DNA from: Deltaproteobacteria bacterium
Lineage (GTDB): Bacteria; Desulfobacterota; Desulfobacteria; Desulfobacterales; Desulfosarcinaceae
Assembly: GCA_020444075.1 (NCBI GenBank)
Contig: JAHLLR010000022.1
Coordinates: forward strand, 1-64,000
Reading direction: 5' to 3'
Length of the DNA stretch: 64,000 bases
The notes beneath the pieces were generated by a model that was not told the DNA's origin, searched no databases, and saw only the letters and a program-made list of their open reading frames with translations. Every line of letters begins with the position of its first letter. Position 1 is the first letter of the stretch. Below are positions 54,314 to 63,789 of the stretch, one piece after another. A program made the position numbers and the translations under genes.

Positions 54314-55804
54314 GTGTCTAATCAGATGAATATTCTCCTTATTTACCCCCGGTTTCCCGATACGTTTTGGTCTTTTTCGTACGCATTGCGTTTCATTGGC
54401 AAAAAGGCGGCTTTTCCGCCACTGGGCCTGCTCACCGTTGCGGCCCTCCTGCCGCCGACATGGTCTTTGCGCCTTGTGGATGTGAACGTGGATAAACTGA
54501 CGGATAAAGATCTTGCCTGGGCGGACATGGCCTTTATTGGGGGAATGGCGGTTCAGCGGACCTCGGCAAAACAAATCATCGCCCGCTGCCATGCGTCAAG
54601 TTTACGTGTCGTTGCCGGTGGGCCGCTGTTTACCGCTGAACCCGATGAATTCATGGAGGTGGATCATCTCGTTCTCGACGAAGCCGAAATGACACTTCCC
54701 GCCTTTTTGTCGGACTTGCAAAATGGACAGTTGAAAAAAATCTACAGGGCTTCCGGTTTCTGCGATCTTTGCCGTACCCCGACGCCCTTGTGGGATCTGG
54801 TAAAAATGAAACGCTATGCGTCCATGAACGTGCAGTTTTCCCGAGGATGCCCGTTCAACTGCGAATTTTGTAATGTGACGGCTTTATTCGGTCACCGGCC
54901 GCGCATCAAAACACCTCAGCAGGTTATCCTGGAACTGGATCGCATTTATGCTTCCGGCTGGCGGGGCAGTATTTTTTTTGTTGACGACAATTTTATCGGT
55001 AATACGGGCTATCTTAAAAAAAATTTACTTCCCGCCCTGATCGAATGGCGGCAACAAAAACAAGGATGTGTTTTTTTCACGGAAGCCTCCATCAACCTCG
55101 CTGATGATCCTGAACTCCTGGTCATGATGGTCACAGCCGGATTCGATTCCGTTTTTATCGGTATCGAGTCGCCCGAGGAAACCAGCCTGACCGAATGTCA
55201 TAAAACCCAGAATAAAAATCGGAATTTGCTGGAAAGCGTCCTCACGATCCACCGATCAGGCTTACAGGTGATGGGCGGTTTTATTGTGGGTTTTGACAAC
55301 GATGGGCCTTCCATCTTTCAGCGACAGATCGATTTCATCCAGCAGAGCGGCATCGTCACCGCCATGGTGGGCATGCTCCAGGCCCCGCCAGGAACGCGTC
55401 TATTCGATCGGCTGCAAGGTGAAAGCCGTGTGGTCGATACTTTCTCCGGGGACAATGTCGATGGAACAACCAACATCATTCCCCGAATGGGCATGGACAG
55501 GCTCGTGGACGGTTATCGGTCGATCATGAAGCATATTTATGCTCCTAAATACTACTACCGTCGGGTGAGAACGTTACTGAAGGAGCTAAAGGCCCCTGAA
55601 GTCAATCAGCCGATGAATATTCAACGCTTTCTTTCATTCTTTCGATGTGCATTCCGACTCGGGGTTCTGGGAAAGGAGCGCTTTCATTACTGGACCTTGA
55701 TGGTCTGGACCCTGATCTGCAGGCCTCGTCTGATATCCGTGGCGATAACACTGTCCATATACGGCTACCACTACCGCAAAATTTGCGAATTATACATTCT
55801 ATAA
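54314..55804 (+). CDS. Cobalamin-binding radical SAM protein (DUF4070 type)
   Basis: This 496-residue protein has an N-terminal B12-binding-like domain (FPPLGLLTVAALLP, VVAGGPLFTAEPDEF) and a radical SAM core with the CX3CX2C site in SRGCPFNCEFCNVTALFG. HRPRIKT and the SIFFVDDNFIGN strand follow, and the C-terminal part resembles DUF4070. Such enzymes are methylases or C-C bond-forming enzymes, and relatives include lipid- and hopanoid-modifying enzymes. The substrate is unknown. Start: GTG at 54314 after AAGGAAAG, or an ATG four codons later. Confidence 0.9.
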   Translation: MSNQMNILLIYPRFPDTFWSFSYALRFIGKKAAFPPLGLLTVAALLPPTWSLRLVDVNVDKLTDKDLAWADMAFIGGMAVQRTSAKQIIARCHASSLRVVAGGPLFTAEPDEFMEVDHLVLDEAEMTLPAFLSDLQNGQLKKIYRASGFCDLCRTPTPLWDLVKMKRYASMNVQFSRGCPFNCEFCNVTALFGHRPRIKTPQQVILELDRIYASGWRGSIFFVDDNFIGNTGYLKKNLLPALIEWRQQKQGCVFFTEASINLADDPELLVMMVTAGFDSVFIGIESPEETSLTECHKTQNKNRNLLESVLTIHRSGLQVMGGFIVGFDNDGPSIFQRQIDFIQQSGIVTAMVGMLQAPPGTRLFDRLQGESRVVDTFSGDNVDGTTNIIPRMGMDRLVDGYRSIMKHIYAPKYYYRRVRTLLKELKAPEVNQPMNIQRFLSFFRCAFRLGVLGKERFHYWTLMVWTLICRPRLISVAITLSIYGYHYRKICELYIL

Positions 55805-55832
55805 AGACAACGTTTCGAAGAAGGATGGAAAT

Positions 55833-57020
55833 ATGGGATCCAGTACGAACCGGGTTGCAACAACAGCGAACGAAGCGCCTTCGAATCCTGCGGATGAGGC
55901 CTTGAGCATTTCAGAGGCACGCTATCGACGACTGTTTGAAACCGCCCAGGACGGTATTCTGATCATCGACGCCGAAAACGGACACATCACCGACGTCAAT
56001 CCATTCCTTGTGGACCTGCTGGGCTATGAGCGTGAGGATTTTATGGGCATGGCGCTTTGGAATTTCGGCCCTTTCAAAGATATCCGGGCAAGCCAATCGT
56101 CTTTTCAGGAATTGATGAATACGGGCTACATCCGTTATGAGCACTTACCATTGGAGACAAAAAATGGGCGGCAGATCGAAGTCGAATTCATCAGCAATGT
56201 CTATCAGGTCGGCCAACAGCGAACCATCCAGTGCAATATCCGCGACAATTCACAACACAAAAAAGCCGAAGAAGATCGTCTAAAATTGGAATCCCAGCTC
56301 AAGCAGGCACAGAAAATGGCCGCCGTCGCCTCGCTGGCCGGGGGGATTGCCCATCAATTCAATAATGCGCTCACCGTCATTACAGGCAGTCTGGACCTGC
56401 TCGAGGCAGATGGCTTAAATGAGAAAACCGATGAGCATGTCCAGCCTATGAAAAAGGCGGCCGATCAGATGGCCCGGTTGACCCGGCAGCTGTTGGCCTA
56501 TGCCAGAGGCGGAAAATATAACACGGAAAGCATATTTCTGAACGAGTTGGTAGAAGATTGCCTGCCCTTGGTCAAGTCATTTTTGAATCCGCCCATCACC
56601 ATCGAAATCGATCTGCCTTCCGATCTGCCGCCCATAATCGCCGACAGGGATCAGATGCAAATAGCCTTGCTGGCGATCTTGGCCAATGCATCAGAGGCCA
56701 TTGATAAGCAGGGGGTTGTCCGGATCACCTGCCGCAGGGAACTGATGACCAATGAACGCATAAAGGCCTTTGCCGGGTTGGCTCCCGGCATCTATGTCAG
56801 TTTGACCGTCGCGGATAATGGAAAGGGGATGAATGAGGAAACGCGCCGCCGGGTGTTTGAACCTTTTTTCACAACCCATTTCCCCGGACGCGGGCTTGGC
56901 ATGGCTGCGGTTTACGGAATTGTTAAAAACCATGACGGCTGGATTTCCATTGAATCGCAAGTCGATCATGGAACCGAAGTGTGCATCTATTTGCCTGCTG
57001 TTGGTTCGATGATCGTCTGA
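55833..57020 (+). CDS. Soluble PAS-domain histidine kinase
   Basis: This 395-residue protein has one PAS domain (about 27-145), a coiled coil, a HisKA variant (GGIAHQFNNALTV, phospho-His in AHQFNN) and HATPase (VADNGKGMNEETRR, FPGRGLGMAAVYG). There is no membrane segment or receiver. It follows the radical SAM gene after 28 bases and precedes the SPFH genes. Its partner regulator is not obvious nearby. Confidence 0.92.
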   Translation: MGSSTNRVATTANEAPSNPADEALSISEARYRRLFETAQDGILIIDAENGHITDVNPFLVDLLGYEREDFMGMALWNFGPFKDIRASQSSFQELMNTGYIRYEHLPLETKNGRQIEVEFISNVYQVGQQRTIQCNIRDNSQHKKAEEDRLKLESQLKQAQKMAAVASLAGGIAHQFNNALTVITGSLDLLEADGLNEKTDEHVQPMKKAADQMARLTRQLLAYARGGKYNTESIFLNELVEDCLPLVKSFLNPPITIEIDLPSDLPPIIADRDQMQIALLAILANASEAIDKQGVVRITCRRELMTNERIKAFAGLAPGIYVSLTVADNGKGMNEETRRRVFEPFFTTHFPGRGLGMAAVYGIVKNHDGWISIESQVDHGTEVCIYLPAVGSMIV

Positions 57021-57046
57021 ACCGCCTTTTAAAAGGAGCGTGTCCC

Positions 57047-58135
57047 ATGACCAATGATTTGTTGGAAAAGATTTTGTCCACCATTGACGATTATAAGGGA
57101 AAGCTGAAAACACTCAGGCTGACTTTTGGATTGAAGATCCTGGTCGTCATCGCCGTGCTGCTGACTGTCAGCTATCAACTCTTTTTCGTTTACGTGCAGC
57201 CCGATCAATATGGGATCAAGGTCGTCCGGATAGGCCTTAACCGCGGTGTTCAGAAAGAGGTTTATCATGCCGGCCTGACGTTCATTCTGCCCTTCGGATT
57301 GCAGCAGATGTATCGCCTGCCCAAGGGTATTCAGGTGCTGGAGCTGACTAATTTCCCCGAGACCGCCGCAGCGGCGGCCCGCAAGGACCGGGCCGCGCAC
57401 ATTCAGACCTCGGACGGCTTTTTCGTGGACGTGGACGTCTCCATGCTTTACCACATCAAGGACCCCTACCTGGTGTTCACCACCATCGGTCCCGGCACCC
57501 TTTTTGAAGACAACGGCATCATCCCCAAGGCCGAGCCGGCCCTGAAAGAGACGCTGGGAAAACTGACCACCGAAGAATTTTACAACAGTCCCATGAGAGT
57601 GAAGAAGGCTGAAGAGGCCAAGGCTCAGCTGAACACCGAATTGAATCTGAAAGGCATCGAAGTCGACCAGGTGCTGGTGCGTTATTTCAAGTACAGCCCG
57701 GAGATCCAGAAAAACATCGAGGAGAAAAAGCTCCAGGATCAGATGGTCTTTACCAACCAGTCAGCTGCCCGGGCGGCCAAGGAAGAGGCGGAGCTGAAAA
57801 AGATCGTCCAGGAAGGCATGGTTATCGCCGCCGTGGAGATGGAAAAGGGCAAGGCCTATGTCACCCGCAAGATCGCCGAGAAGGACCTTTATGTCCGCAA
57901 GATTAAAGCCGAGGCCGACCTGCTGGTTCAACTGGCCGAGGCGGAGCGGGTGCGCCTGAAAAATGAATCCCTGAAAGGGATCGGCTCCGAGCGCATGGTG
58001 GGATTGAAAATGGCCGATGTCTACAAGGGGCTCGACCTGATCATCCTGCCCAGCGACGGCTCCAGCGGGGTCAACCCCTTGGACCTCGGCAACACCCTGC
58101 AATTGTTCGACGTTCGCAAAGGAGGTGACAAATGA
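57047..58135 (+). CDS. SPFH/prohibitin-domain membrane protein
   Basis: This 362-residue protein has one N-terminal helix (LKILVVIAVLLTVSYQLFFV), an SPFH domain (about 60-230) and a long charged coiled coil (about 225-320), the layout of HflK/HflC and prohibitins. AAAAGGAG precedes the ATG at 57047. It overlaps the second SPFH gene by four bases. Two SPFH proteins followed by FtsH recall the HflKC-FtsH assembly. Confidence 0.92.
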   Translation: MTNDLLEKILSTIDDYKGKLKTLRLTFGLKILVVIAVLLTVSYQLFFVYVQPDQYGIKVVRIGLNRGVQKEVYHAGLTFILPFGLQQMYRLPKGIQVLELTNFPETAAAAARKDRAAHIQTSDGFFVDVDVSMLYHIKDPYLVFTTIGPGTLFEDNGIIPKAEPALKETLGKLTTEEFYNSPMRVKKAEEAKAQLNTELNLKGIEVDQVLVRYFKYSPEIQKNIEEKKLQDQMVFTNQSAARAAKEEAELKKIVQEGMVIAAVEMEKGKAYVTRKIAEKDLYVRKIKAEADLLVQLAEAERVRLKNESLKGIGSERMVGLKMADVYKGLDLIILPSDGSSGVNPLDLGNTLQLFDVRKGGDK

Positions 58136-59160
58136 GGCGCATTTTTATCCTGGTCGCATTGACGCTGACGTTGGCCGTTTTGGCAGGCTGCATGCCGCAT
58201 ACCACCGGAGAAACTCAGGTCGGTGTCAGGACCCGCAAGTTGGGACTTTTTGGACCAAAGGGAGTTGAGGAGCAGGTTTACGCACCTGGTGCGACCTATT
58301 TTTTCCTGCCGTTTATCAATGACTGGAATGTATTCGACACCAAGCTGCAGAACCTGGAGATGACCTATTCGAAAATCAGGGGCGACCGCAGAAGTCAGGA
58401 CGATCTGGTGTTCAAGACCATCGACGGCAACGACATCAGCCTGGATGTGATTATCGCCTATCGCATCGATGCAAGCAAAGCACCCTATATTCTCCAGTAC
58501 GTGGCCCGCGACGACGTCACCCTGCGCGATACCATAGTCCGCACCGTCGCGCGGAGTAAACCGCGCGACATTTTCGGCGAACTCAAAACGGAGGCCTTTT
58601 ATGTCGCCGAAGCCCGCGAGACCCAGTCCAACAAGGCCAAGGATGCGCTTCAGCAAATCCTGGGGCCCATGGGGATCGTCGTCGAAAAAGTGCTGACCAA
58701 TGACTACCGCTTCAACCCCGAATACACCAAGGCTATCGAGGACAAGAAGGTGGCCGATCAGCAGGTGGAAAAAAACAAGTCAGCCCAGCACGCGGCCACC
58801 GAGGAATACAAGCGCAAACTGGAAGAAGCCAAAGGCGAAGTCAACAAGATGGTTGCCGATGCCGACGGCCAGTACCTCAAGGACAAAATCGAAGCCGATG
58901 TCTACCAGGAACAGCAGCAGTTGCTGGCCAAGGCGATCCAGGCCGAAGGCATCGCCGATGCCAAAGGCATCCAGGAAATGAACAATGCGTTAGCCGGTTC
59001 TGGCGGCGAGGCGATCGTAAAACTGAAAATCGCCGAGGCACTTCAGGGTAAGCGCATCATCCTGCTGCCGGTATCAGAGGGTGGGATGAACCTCAAGACC
59101 ACCGACATCAACCGGCTGATCGAAACATTAGGCGTCAAATCGCTTGCCGGCGGGAAATGA
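58132..59160 (+). CDS. SPFH-domain lipoprotein
   Basis: This 342-residue protein starts with a lipoprotein signal (LTLTLAVLAGCMP, lipid Cys in LAGC). An SPFH domain follows (FKTIDGNDISLDVIIAYRID) and then a charged coiled coil (ATEEYKRKLEEAKGEVNKM). It is translationally coupled to the first SPFH protein. A lipid anchor instead of a helix is uncommon for the family and would place it on the periplasmic side of a membrane. Confidence 0.9.
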   Translation: MRRIFILVALTLTLAVLAGCMPHTTGETQVGVRTRKLGLFGPKGVEEQVYAPGATYFFLPFINDWNVFDTKLQNLEMTYSKIRGDRRSQDDLVFKTIDGNDISLDVIIAYRIDASKAPYILQYVARDDVTLRDTIVRTVARSKPRDIFGELKTEAFYVAEARETQSNKAKDALQQILGPMGIVVEKVLTNDYRFNPEYTKAIEDKKVADQQVEKNKSAQHAATEEYKRKLEEAKGEVNKMVADADGQYLKDKIEADVYQEQQQLLAKAIQAEGIADAKGIQEMNNALAGSGGEAIVKLKIAEALQGKRIILLPVSEGGMNLKTTDINRLIETLGVKSLAGGK

Positions 59161-59208
59161 CGCCGGTGGTTGCGGTGAACTGCCGAAAGGCCAAGGAAAG
59201 GAAATGTC

Positions 59209-59493
59209 ATGTCAGAAAACCGAACCTCCAAGAGTATCGACGAATTGCTGGCTGAGGCCGATGAACTGGTCCAACGGATTAATGCCGATGCCCTCAAAGA
59301 CCTGAAAGAAGAGCATCGCCTGCAGGTTGAAAAACATGCCCACCACTTGAAAAAAATCAAAGCAGAAGTTCGGGGCAAGATCGAGAAGAAAGGAACATCC
59401 ACAATCGACCACGGGGCCGAAGGCATGCATGAGGCATTCCAGGAGATTTCGAAGGCCATGGCAGAGTTGAAAAAATATATCTCCGGAGATTGA
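59209..59493 (+). CDS. Small coiled-coil protein of unknown function
   Basis: This 94-residue, highly charged helical protein (SIDELLAEADELVQRINADA, HHLKKIKAEVRGKIEKKG) has no signal or membrane helix. GGAAAGGAAA precedes the ATG. It sits between the SPFH pair and ftsH, probably in the same transcript, and might be a soluble accessory factor. No family is recognised. Confidence 0.7.
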   Translation: MSENRTSKSIDELLAEADELVQRINADALKDLKEEHRLQVEKHAHHLKKIKAEVRGKIEKKGTSTIDHGAEGMHEAFQEISKAMAELKKYISGD

Positions 59494-59522
59494 GCAGGCG
59501 CCGTTAAATTTAAAACGGGAAA

Positions 59523-61460
59523 ATGAAAATGGCATCCAATGCAAATAAAGACCCCATCGGCAGTCTGACGGACAAGCTGCGTTCCCTTTTCGGTTCCGGT
59601 GACGATCCGAAAAATAAGAATGCGCTTCCGCCCAAGAAACGTTTCAGCATCTGGTATTTTCTGATGGCCATACTTTTTTTTTCCTACCTGCAACAGTTTT
59701 TCCTTTCTGCAAACGTGGAAACGATCCCGTACAGTCAGTTCAAACAAGCCATCGCCGACGGGACCGCGGGCAAATTGGTCATCGGCCCGGAAAATATCAC
59801 CGGAACGCTGACAGGAAAGTCTGGTCAGGCGTTCACGACCAATCGGGTGGACGATCCGGGTCTGGTGAAGGAACTGGATGAACGCAACGTCAGTTATTCC
59901 GGGAAATACGAAAATAAATTTCTGGGTATCGTTCTCTCCTGGGTTCTTCCACTGGGCTTTTTTTTCCTGATCTGGCGATTTGCCATGAAAAAGATGGGGC
60001 CCGGGATGGGGGTGATGTCCTTCGGCAAGAGCAAAGCCAAGATTTTCGCCGAGAGCGAGACCAAGGTCACGTTCGCCGATGCCGCCGGCATCGACGAAGC
60101 CAAAGAAGAGCTCGAGGAAGTGGTCGAATTTTTAAGCACCCCGGAAAAATCCCAGAAACTGGGGGGAAGAATTCCCAAAGGGGTGCTTCTGGTTGGCCCG
60201 CCGGGAACCGGCAAAACCCTTTTAGCCCGGGCGGTGGCCGGAGAGGCCAAGGTACCGTTTTTCAGCATCAGCGGTTCCGAGTTTGTGGAGATGTTTGTCG
60301 GTGTGGGAGCGGCCCGCGTGCGCGATCTTTTCTCTCAGGCCGCGGCGCAAGCGCCCTGTATCATTTTCATTGATGAACTGGATGCCCTGGGCAAAGCGCG
60401 GGGCATGAATGTGATGGGCGGCCATGACGAACGCGAGCAGACGCTCAACCAGCTCCTGGTGGAGATGGACGGTTTCGAAACGAATAAAGGGGTCATCATC
60501 ATGGCCGCGACCAACCGGCCGGAAATTCTGGATCCGGCCCTGCTGCGGCCGGGACGGTTTGACCGGCAGGTGCTGGTAGACCGGCCGGACATCAATGGAC
60601 GCGAAGCCATCTTGAAAATTCACTCCAAGAATGTGGTCCTGGGTCCCGAAGTCGACCTGCACATGATTGCCGGCCGCACCCCGGGTTTTGTGGGTGCAGA
60701 CCTGGCCAATATCATCAATGAAGCCGCGTTGCTGGCCGCCCGCAACGATAAGGAAACGGTGGAGCTGACGGATTTCGACGAGGCCATCGACCGGGTGGTG
60801 GCGGGCCTTCAGAAGAAAAACCGGGTGATGAATCCCAAGGAGAAGGAAATTGTCGCCTTCCATGAATCCGGGCACGCGATTGTGGCCGAATCTGTCGAGC
60901 ATGCCGACCCGGTACATAAAATATCCATTATCCCCCGCGGAATTGCGGCTCTCGGATATACCCAGCAGCAGCCCACCGAGGATCGTTATTTAATGACGCG
61001 CTCGGAGTTGATCGATCGCCTGGCCGTCCTTTTTGGCGGTCGCGTTGCCGAGGAGCTGGTGTTCGACGAAATTTCAACCGGAGCCCAGAACGATTTGCAG
61101 CGGGCAACGGACATTGCCCGCTCCATGGTCACGGAATATGGCATGAGCGATAGCCTGGGACTGGTGAGCTATGAGCGCCCGCGTCAGGCGATGTTTCTCC
61201 CGGAGAGTTTTTCTCCGGGTAAAAAGTATAGTGAAGCCAAAGCCGCCCAGATCGATGACGAGGTCACACGGATTATTGAGGAAGCCCATCAGCGTGTACG
61301 CAAAATCCTCTCGGAGAGGCGACCTGTCCTTGATGACCTGGCCCATCTGCTTTCGCAGAAGGAAAGTGTGCAGGGAGAGGAGCTCAGGCAGATGCTGGCG
61401 GCAGCCAAAACTGGAACGACAGCTTCATCCCCGGCTCAACTATCGCCAAACAAGACCTGA
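59523..61460 (+). CDS. ftsH: FtsH-type ATP-dependent zinc metalloprotease
   Basis: This 645-residue membrane AAA protease has helices near 42-60 and 140-158 flanking a small periplasmic domain. The AAA core has [15 protein letters not shown] (Walker A), [11 protein letters not shown] (Walker B) and the [22 protein letters not shown], shortened here to [17 protein letters not shown]. The zinc site is HESGHAIV. The periplasmic part ([12 protein letters not shown]) differs from typical housekeeping FtsH, so this may be an extra stress-type copy. Two SPFH proteins upstream support an HflKC-like partnership. Confidence 0.96.
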   Translation: MKMASNANKDPIGSLTDKLRSLFGSGDDPKNKNALPPKKRFSIWYFLMAILFFSYLQQFFLSANVETIPYSQFKQAIADGTAGKLVIGPENITGTLTGKSGQAFTTNRVDDPGLVKELDERNVSYSGKYENKFLGIVLSWVLPLGFFFLIWRFAMKKMGPGMGVMSFGKSKAKIFAESETKVTFADAAGIDEAKEELEEVVEFLSTPEKSQKLGGRIPKGVLLVGPPGTGKTLLARAVAGEAKVPFFSISGSEFVEMFVGVGAARVRDLFSQAAAQAPCIIFIDELDALGKARGMNVMGGHDEREQTLNQLLVEMDGFETNKGVIIMAATNRPEILDPALLRPGRFDRQVLVDRPDINGREAILKIHSKNVVLGPEVDLHMIAGRTPGFVGADLANIINEAALLAARNDKETVELTDFDEAIDRVVAGLQKKNRVMNPKEKEIVAFHESGHAIVAESVEHADPVHKISIIPRGIAALGYTQQQPTEDRYLMTRSELIDRLAVLFGGRVAEELVFDEISTGAQNDLQRATDIARSMVTEYGMSDSLGLVSYERPRQAMFLPESFSPGKKYSEAKAAQIDDEVTRIIEEAHQRVRKILSERRPVLDDLAHLLSQKESVQGEELRQMLAAAKTGTTASSPAQLSPNKT

Positions 61461-61513
61461 GACGCGGAAAAGGAAAATGGAATTGAATAGAATCATTTTT
61501 ATTTCTCTACCCG

Positions 61514-61535
61514 TCCTATTTCAGGTCAAATAGGA
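61514..61535. repeat. Inverted repeat TCCTATTT/AAATAGGA after ftsH
   Basis: A perfect 8-bp inverted repeat with a CAGGTC loop, about 55 bases after the ftsH stop. There is no T-run. It may be a 3'-end hairpin of the ftsH transcript. Confidence 0.45.
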
Positions 61536-61660
61536 TGGGGCTGCAGAAAGAACAAAACACAACCCTGGCGGCCTGGATGCGGGACTGTCCACTGGGGCAA
61601 ACCAAATCCTGCAAAAATCGAGGTGAATGAAGGCAATAACCGGACAATGTCGATAAGAAT

Positions 61661-61756
61661 GATATTAAGGCTGCGTTCAAGGATGGCATACTGAATCTAC
61701 AGATTCAAAAGACGGAGGAGGCCAAACCGAAAGCCATCGAAGTGAACGTGGAGTAA
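61661..61756 (+). pseudogene. C-terminal remnant of a small heat-shock protein (Hsp20)
   Basis: The 31 residues before the TAA at 61754-61756 read as the end of an alpha-crystallin domain and tail: AAFKDGILNLQIQKTEEAKP, then KAIEVNVE. Hsp20 proteins typically end with such an A-F-K-DGVL-V-PK segment and the conserved I-V motif. Upstream the frame is interrupted by stops and no crystallin core is recognisable, so most of the gene is gone. Its place directly after ftsH fits a stress cluster that has decayed. Confidence 0.65.
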
Positions 61757-61829
61757 AGGGCGAATGTTCAAAACACAGACTGACTCTGGGAAGAGCGGTC
61801 GCTTTTCCCAGAGGGGTGGCCGTAGATAG

Positions 61830-62000
61830 TTGAAACAATTTAAAAACGGTGCGTTCAGTGCTATCGTGAAACTGGAAAAAGGCCGATCCTACCATTTCCG
61901 TTATTTGCTGGGGCAGTCCGTCTGGGAAAACGACCCCGATGCCGACGATTACATAATGACGCCTTATGAAGACAGCCACAATTCGGTGATCAACTTGTAG
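61830..62000 (+). pseudogene. C-terminal remnant of a CBM48/isoamylase-early-set-like protein
   Basis: The 56 residues before the TAG at 61998-62000 (KQFKNGAFSAIVKLEKGRSY, then HFRYLLGQSVWENDPDADDY) match the second half of the small glycogen-binding-like domain proteins often found near stress genes. A stop codon lies directly upstream in frame and the N-terminal half is not recognisable, so this is probably a remnant. A TTG-started mini-protein cannot be excluded. Confidence 0.55.
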
Positions 62001-62147
62001 AGCGTCCCTTTTCTGATCTCCACTTCCTTGCGCTGCCTGTGGTTGCCCTGCAAAGCGATTTGTTGCTTCAGTCAACATCCAGTTTGTGTCGTTGGCAAGG
62101 GCACAAGGTGGGTCAACCATCTTGAAGGAGAAAAGGGGGGCTGACAA

Positions 62148-62495
62148 ATGACGGCGATTTTAAAAAATATTCGTGGCATTCTGTTGGCTGGTCTGATGCT
62201 TGGAATTATTACGTGCAACAATCCCATGGCGTCAAAAGAATCGATTGCCAGGCTTGAAAAGACAACCACATCGAATGTCCATCCGATTGGCGCGATTAAA
62301 GATGCTGGCCCACCGGCCACCATGCTTACTGCGGTGGGACGAGTGATTTTTGGCAGTGACGGACAGGTGGTCGGGATTCTGTTTTCGACACCCGAAGGTG
62401 ATTATTGCGAAAGCAGAAATGGCAAGCCTACAGGCTTTTTCATCTCAGGGCGGGCGGAGGAGCAACCGGTAAGAGCCGAAATGTCATCGAATTAA
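62148..62495 (+). CDS. Small exported protein of unknown function
   Basis: This 115-residue protein has an N-terminal signal (ILLAGLMLGIITC, with a possible but poor lipobox before Cys). The mature part contains VHPIGAIKDAGPPATMLTAV and VGILFSTPEGDY. No family is recognised. AAGGAG lies some 15 bases before the ATG. It precedes the cardiolipin-synthase-like gene. Confidence 0.55.
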   Translation: MTAILKNIRGILLAGLMLGIITCNNPMASKESIARLEKTTTSNVHPIGAIKDAGPPATMLTAVGRVIFGSDGQVVGILFSTPEGDYCESRNGKPTGFFISGRAEEQPVRAEMSSN

Positions 62496-62549
62496 CAGAG
62501 AGTCAATGGCCGACATCCATTTGGATGTGCTTCGAGAGACAACGCTGCT

Positions 62550-63746
62550 GTGACCTTTATGATAGCGAACAATCAGATCACCCTGCTGCAAAGCGGCGAG
62601 GCTTATTTCCCGGCACTTGAAGCGGCGCTGGACCGGGCGATGCATGAAATCTATCTGGAAACCTATATCTTCGAGGATGACACGACCGGGCGACGTATTG
62701 CCGAAGCGCTCAGGCGGGCGGCCGTGCGGGGTGTGAAAACCCACCTGCTGATCGATGGATTCGGCTCGATAAGTTTGCCGAAAACCATGGTCGATGGCCT
62801 TGAGGCGGCCGGCGTAATGGTGCTGAAATTCCGGCCCAAGACTTCGCCCTGGACGCTGCGGCGCCGGCGGCTGCGTCGCTTGCACCGCAAAATGGTGGTC
62901 GTAGACCGGAAGATCGCATTTGTCGGCGGCATCAATATAAACGATGGCATGGATAGTCTTGGTCAACCATCGATGCGCTTTGACTACGCGGTAAGTGTGC
63001 ATGGGCCGCTGGTGAAAGCCATTCATGATTCTGCCCGCCGGGTGTGGTCACGGGTGGCCTGGACCCGCTTGCGTGGCGGCCGGGTCTGGAACAATGCCAG
63101 ATACACGCCTTCAACCGAACCCGCGGGCCTGATGCAGGCGGCTTTTCTGGTACGCAACAACATCCGTAACCGTCGCGATATTGAAGGTGCTTATCTGCAG
63201 GCAATCGAGCAGGCACAAAGGGAGATCATACTCGCCAACGCCTACTTTTTGCCCGGATTGAACTTCCGTCATGCGCTTATGAATGCAGCCGGGCGTGGTG
63301 TCCGCGTGGTGTTGCTGTTGCAGGGAAAGGTGGATCACCCATTGCTGCATTATGCCTCGCATGCCCTCTACCGCAGTTTTCTGGATGCGGGAATTGAGAT
63401 CTATGAATATTACAAGAGCCTTCTGCACGCCAAAGTCGCCGTGATTGATGGACATTGGGCCACGGTGGGATCGTCCAATCTCGACCCTTTCAGTCTGCTG
63501 CTATCGCTTGAAGCCAATGTGGTTATTGACGATGAAGGCTTTGCCAAAGAATTAAAGTTCAGCCTGGAACAGGCCATGGAGGCGGGGTCACAGCGCATCG
63601 GTGAGAACAACTGGAGAACGCAGTCCATCGGACAACGTCTGGCGAGCTGGCTGAGTTACGGCGTGGTGCGATTCATGATCGGAATCGCGGGGTATGCCCC
63701 GGGTAAACTGCCTGGCCGAGCAGTGCCGATGGATCATTCAGCTTGA
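62550..63746 (+). CDS. Phospholipase D-family cardiolipin synthase (ClsB-like)
   Basis: This protein of about 398 residues has two HKD motifs, HRKMVVVDRKIAFVGG (near 112) and HAKVAVIDGHWATVGSSNLD (near 293), the two catalytic halves of PLD-type cardiolipin synthases. There is no N-terminal membrane helix, as in ClsB. It could remodel membrane lipids in stress. The start is either the GTG at 62550 or an ATG three codons later; neither has a clear ribosome site. Confidence 0.92.
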   Translation: MTFMIANNQITLLQSGEAYFPALEAALDRAMHEIYLETYIFEDDTTGRRIAEALRRAAVRGVKTHLLIDGFGSISLPKTMVDGLEAAGVMVLKFRPKTSPWTLRRRRLRRLHRKMVVVDRKIAFVGGININDGMDSLGQPSMRFDYAVSVHGPLVKAIHDSARRVWSRVAWTRLRGGRVWNNARYTPSTEPAGLMQAAFLVRNNIRNRRDIEGAYLQAIEQAQREIILANAYFLPGLNFRHALMNAAGRGVRVVLLLQGKVDHPLLHYASHALYRSFLDAGIEIYEYYKSLLHAKVAVIDGHWATVGSSNLDPFSLLLSLEANVVIDDEGFAKELKFSLEQAMEAGSQRIGENNWRTQSIGQRLASWLSYGVVRFMIGIAGYAPGKLPGRAVPMDHSA

Positions 63747-63789
63747 AGAACCGCCACGATAGTAGCCGTATGTGCACTCTGGAGCCCAA

